6,990 nt of DNA. It comes from Lutibacter sp. GTDB lineage: Bacteria > Bacteroidota > Bacteroidia > Flavobacteriales > Flavobacteriaceae. Shown here one piece after another: positions 6,698 through 6,990 of this stretch. A model generated the notes under the pieces. The model was not told where the DNA came from and did no database searches. It saw only the letters and a list, made by a program, of their open reading frames with translations. Made by a program: the position numbers and the translations under genes. Position 1 is the stretch's first letter. The number at the start of each line of letters is the position of its first letter. Where the stretch lies: NCBI GenBank assembly GCA_030748365.1, contig JASMME010000071.1:1-6990 (forward strand), in the 5' to 3' direction.

Positions 6698-6742
6698 AAA
6701 GCAAGCACCTTGGACAAATTTGTCCAAGGTGCTTGCTGCTTT
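6698..6742 (+). terminator. Strong palindromic hairpin, probable rho-independent terminator of the porin gene
   Basis: The 36 bp at 6701-6736 form a perfect palindrome (left arm GCAAGCACCTTGGACAAA), extended by an A/T pair to 6700-6737. Beyond a 3-nt bulge (TGC), AAA 6698-6700 can pair with TTT 6740-6742. It begins about 25 nt after the porin stop codon. The stem is long and GC-containing with an AAATTT apex. The U tract that follows is short (TTTCC), so termination may be imperfect. It could work in both directions, and it separates the porin from asnB. Confidence 0.7.
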
Positions 6743-6938
6743 CCTACTCACAAAAGCACCATGGCGTTCAGCCCATCTTTTGATTGTAAATGAATGGTCT
6801 AAAAAAACGAATATAAAATTACATATTATCATAAAAAGGCAATAATAAGTTGATATTGTAAATCAATTGTCTCTTTTTGCTTTATAAAAAACAATCATTT
6901 CCCCACATTTGCACCAAACATTTAAAGCTTATAAATAT
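6743..6938 (+). promoter_or_regulatory. AT-rich leader of asnB with a weak -7-like box
   Basis: No open reading frame of useful length was found here. CACATTTG at 6904-6911 differs from TAnnTTTG only by C for T at the first base and lies 27 nt before the asnB ATG. A TTG at 6877-6879 is 24 nt upstream of it, slightly longer than the usual -33 to -7 spacing. This is the most likely asnB promoter, but the match is imperfect. Confidence 0.35.
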
Positions 6939-6990
6939 ATGTGCGGAATCGTTTGTGCTTTTGAATTAAAAGAGAAATCAGATTTATTGC
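6939..6990 (+). CDS. asnB: Asparagine synthase B (glutamine-hydrolysing), N-terminal fragment
   Basis: Only 17 codons are visible before the window ends. The translation MCGIVCAFELKEKSDLL has Cys2 directly after the initiator Met, which becomes the N-terminal nucleophile of class II glutamine amidotransferases, followed by GIV. The MCGIVCAF start with a charged helix is the form seen in Bacteroidota AsnB, which makes asparagine from aspartate, ATP and glutamine. Other class II amidotransferases such as GlmS or PurF begin differently (MCGIVGY-like, or with a propeptide), so AsnB is favoured. It follows a strong hairpin and appears unrelated to the nitrogen-oxide genes. Confidence 0.8.
   Translation, partial: MCGIVCAFELKEKSDLL

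Noticed and set aside
6760..6795. Tiny frame starting ATGGCGTTCAGC between the hairpin and asnB
   Set aside because: It encodes only 10 residues, has no ribosome-binding site and shows no leader-peptide features such as Asn codon runs.
6850..6866. TTGAT-N7-ATCAA upstream of asnB as an FNR/DNR site
   Set aside because: The spacing is 7 nt rather than 4, the surrounding DNA is very AT-rich, and asnB is not an expected target.
1..6990. CRISPR arrays, tRNA or rRNA genes, transposases or insertion-sequence ends
   Set aside because: No spaced direct repeats, cloverleaf-like segments or transposase motifs were seen on either strand by reading alone.

Overview
The window reads as a chromosomal segment from a member of the Bacteroidota, most likely a flavobacterium. 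Three things point there: two exact matches to the Bacteroidota -7 promoter consensus TAnnTTTG, weak or absent Shine-Dalgarno sequences, and protein families typical of that group (heavy-metal-binding SCO lipoprotein, alginate-export porin, an AsnB beginning MCGIVCAF). All recognised genes lie on the + strand. The theme is nitrite/nitric-oxide metabolism, i.e. part of a denitrification island.

Layout. (1) 2-199: C-terminus of a formylglycine-generating-enzyme-like (SUMF1) protein, probably the NirV-type partner of a copper nitrite reductase lying upstream. (2) 207-923: SCO-type copper-chaperone lipoprotein with an N-terminal heavy-metal-binding domain. (3) 920-1699 and 1703-3472: norQ and norD, the AAA+ ATPase and VWA protein that activate nitric oxide reductase. 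Genes 2-4 are tightly packed (7-nt gap, 4-nt overlap, 3-nt gap) and look like one operon. (4) 3473-3559: intergenic gap with a TAnnTTTG box overlapped by a perfect inverted repeat. (5) 3560-4273 and 4283-5260: a Ric/ScdA-like di-iron protein and a DUF438-type hemerythrin/PAS protein, 9 nt apart. (6) 5261-5423: regulatory gap with a perfect 18-bp palindrome and a second TAnnTTTG box. (7) 5424-6675: outer-membrane alginate-export-family porin, broken by a one-base frameshift in a run of eight T. (8) 6700-6742: a very strong palindromic terminator-like hairpin. (9) 6743-6938: AT-rich leader with no gene seen. (10) 6939 to the edge: start of asnB, an unrelated housekeeping gene that marks the end of the island.

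Proposed working of the module (inference): an upstream NirK makes NO, with NirV and the SCO protein helping to build or metallate the enzyme. NorQ/NorD load the metal centre of a nitric oxide reductase whose structural genes are not in view. The Ric-like and PAS proteins sense NO or repair its damage. The porin could pass nitrite, nitrate or another solute across the outer membrane. The most notable points are the porin frameshift at T8, the loss of the histidine from both HxxxE motifs of the Ric-like protein, the metal-binding/SCO fusion within the nir-nor genes, and two different operator-like palindromes at the two internal promoters.
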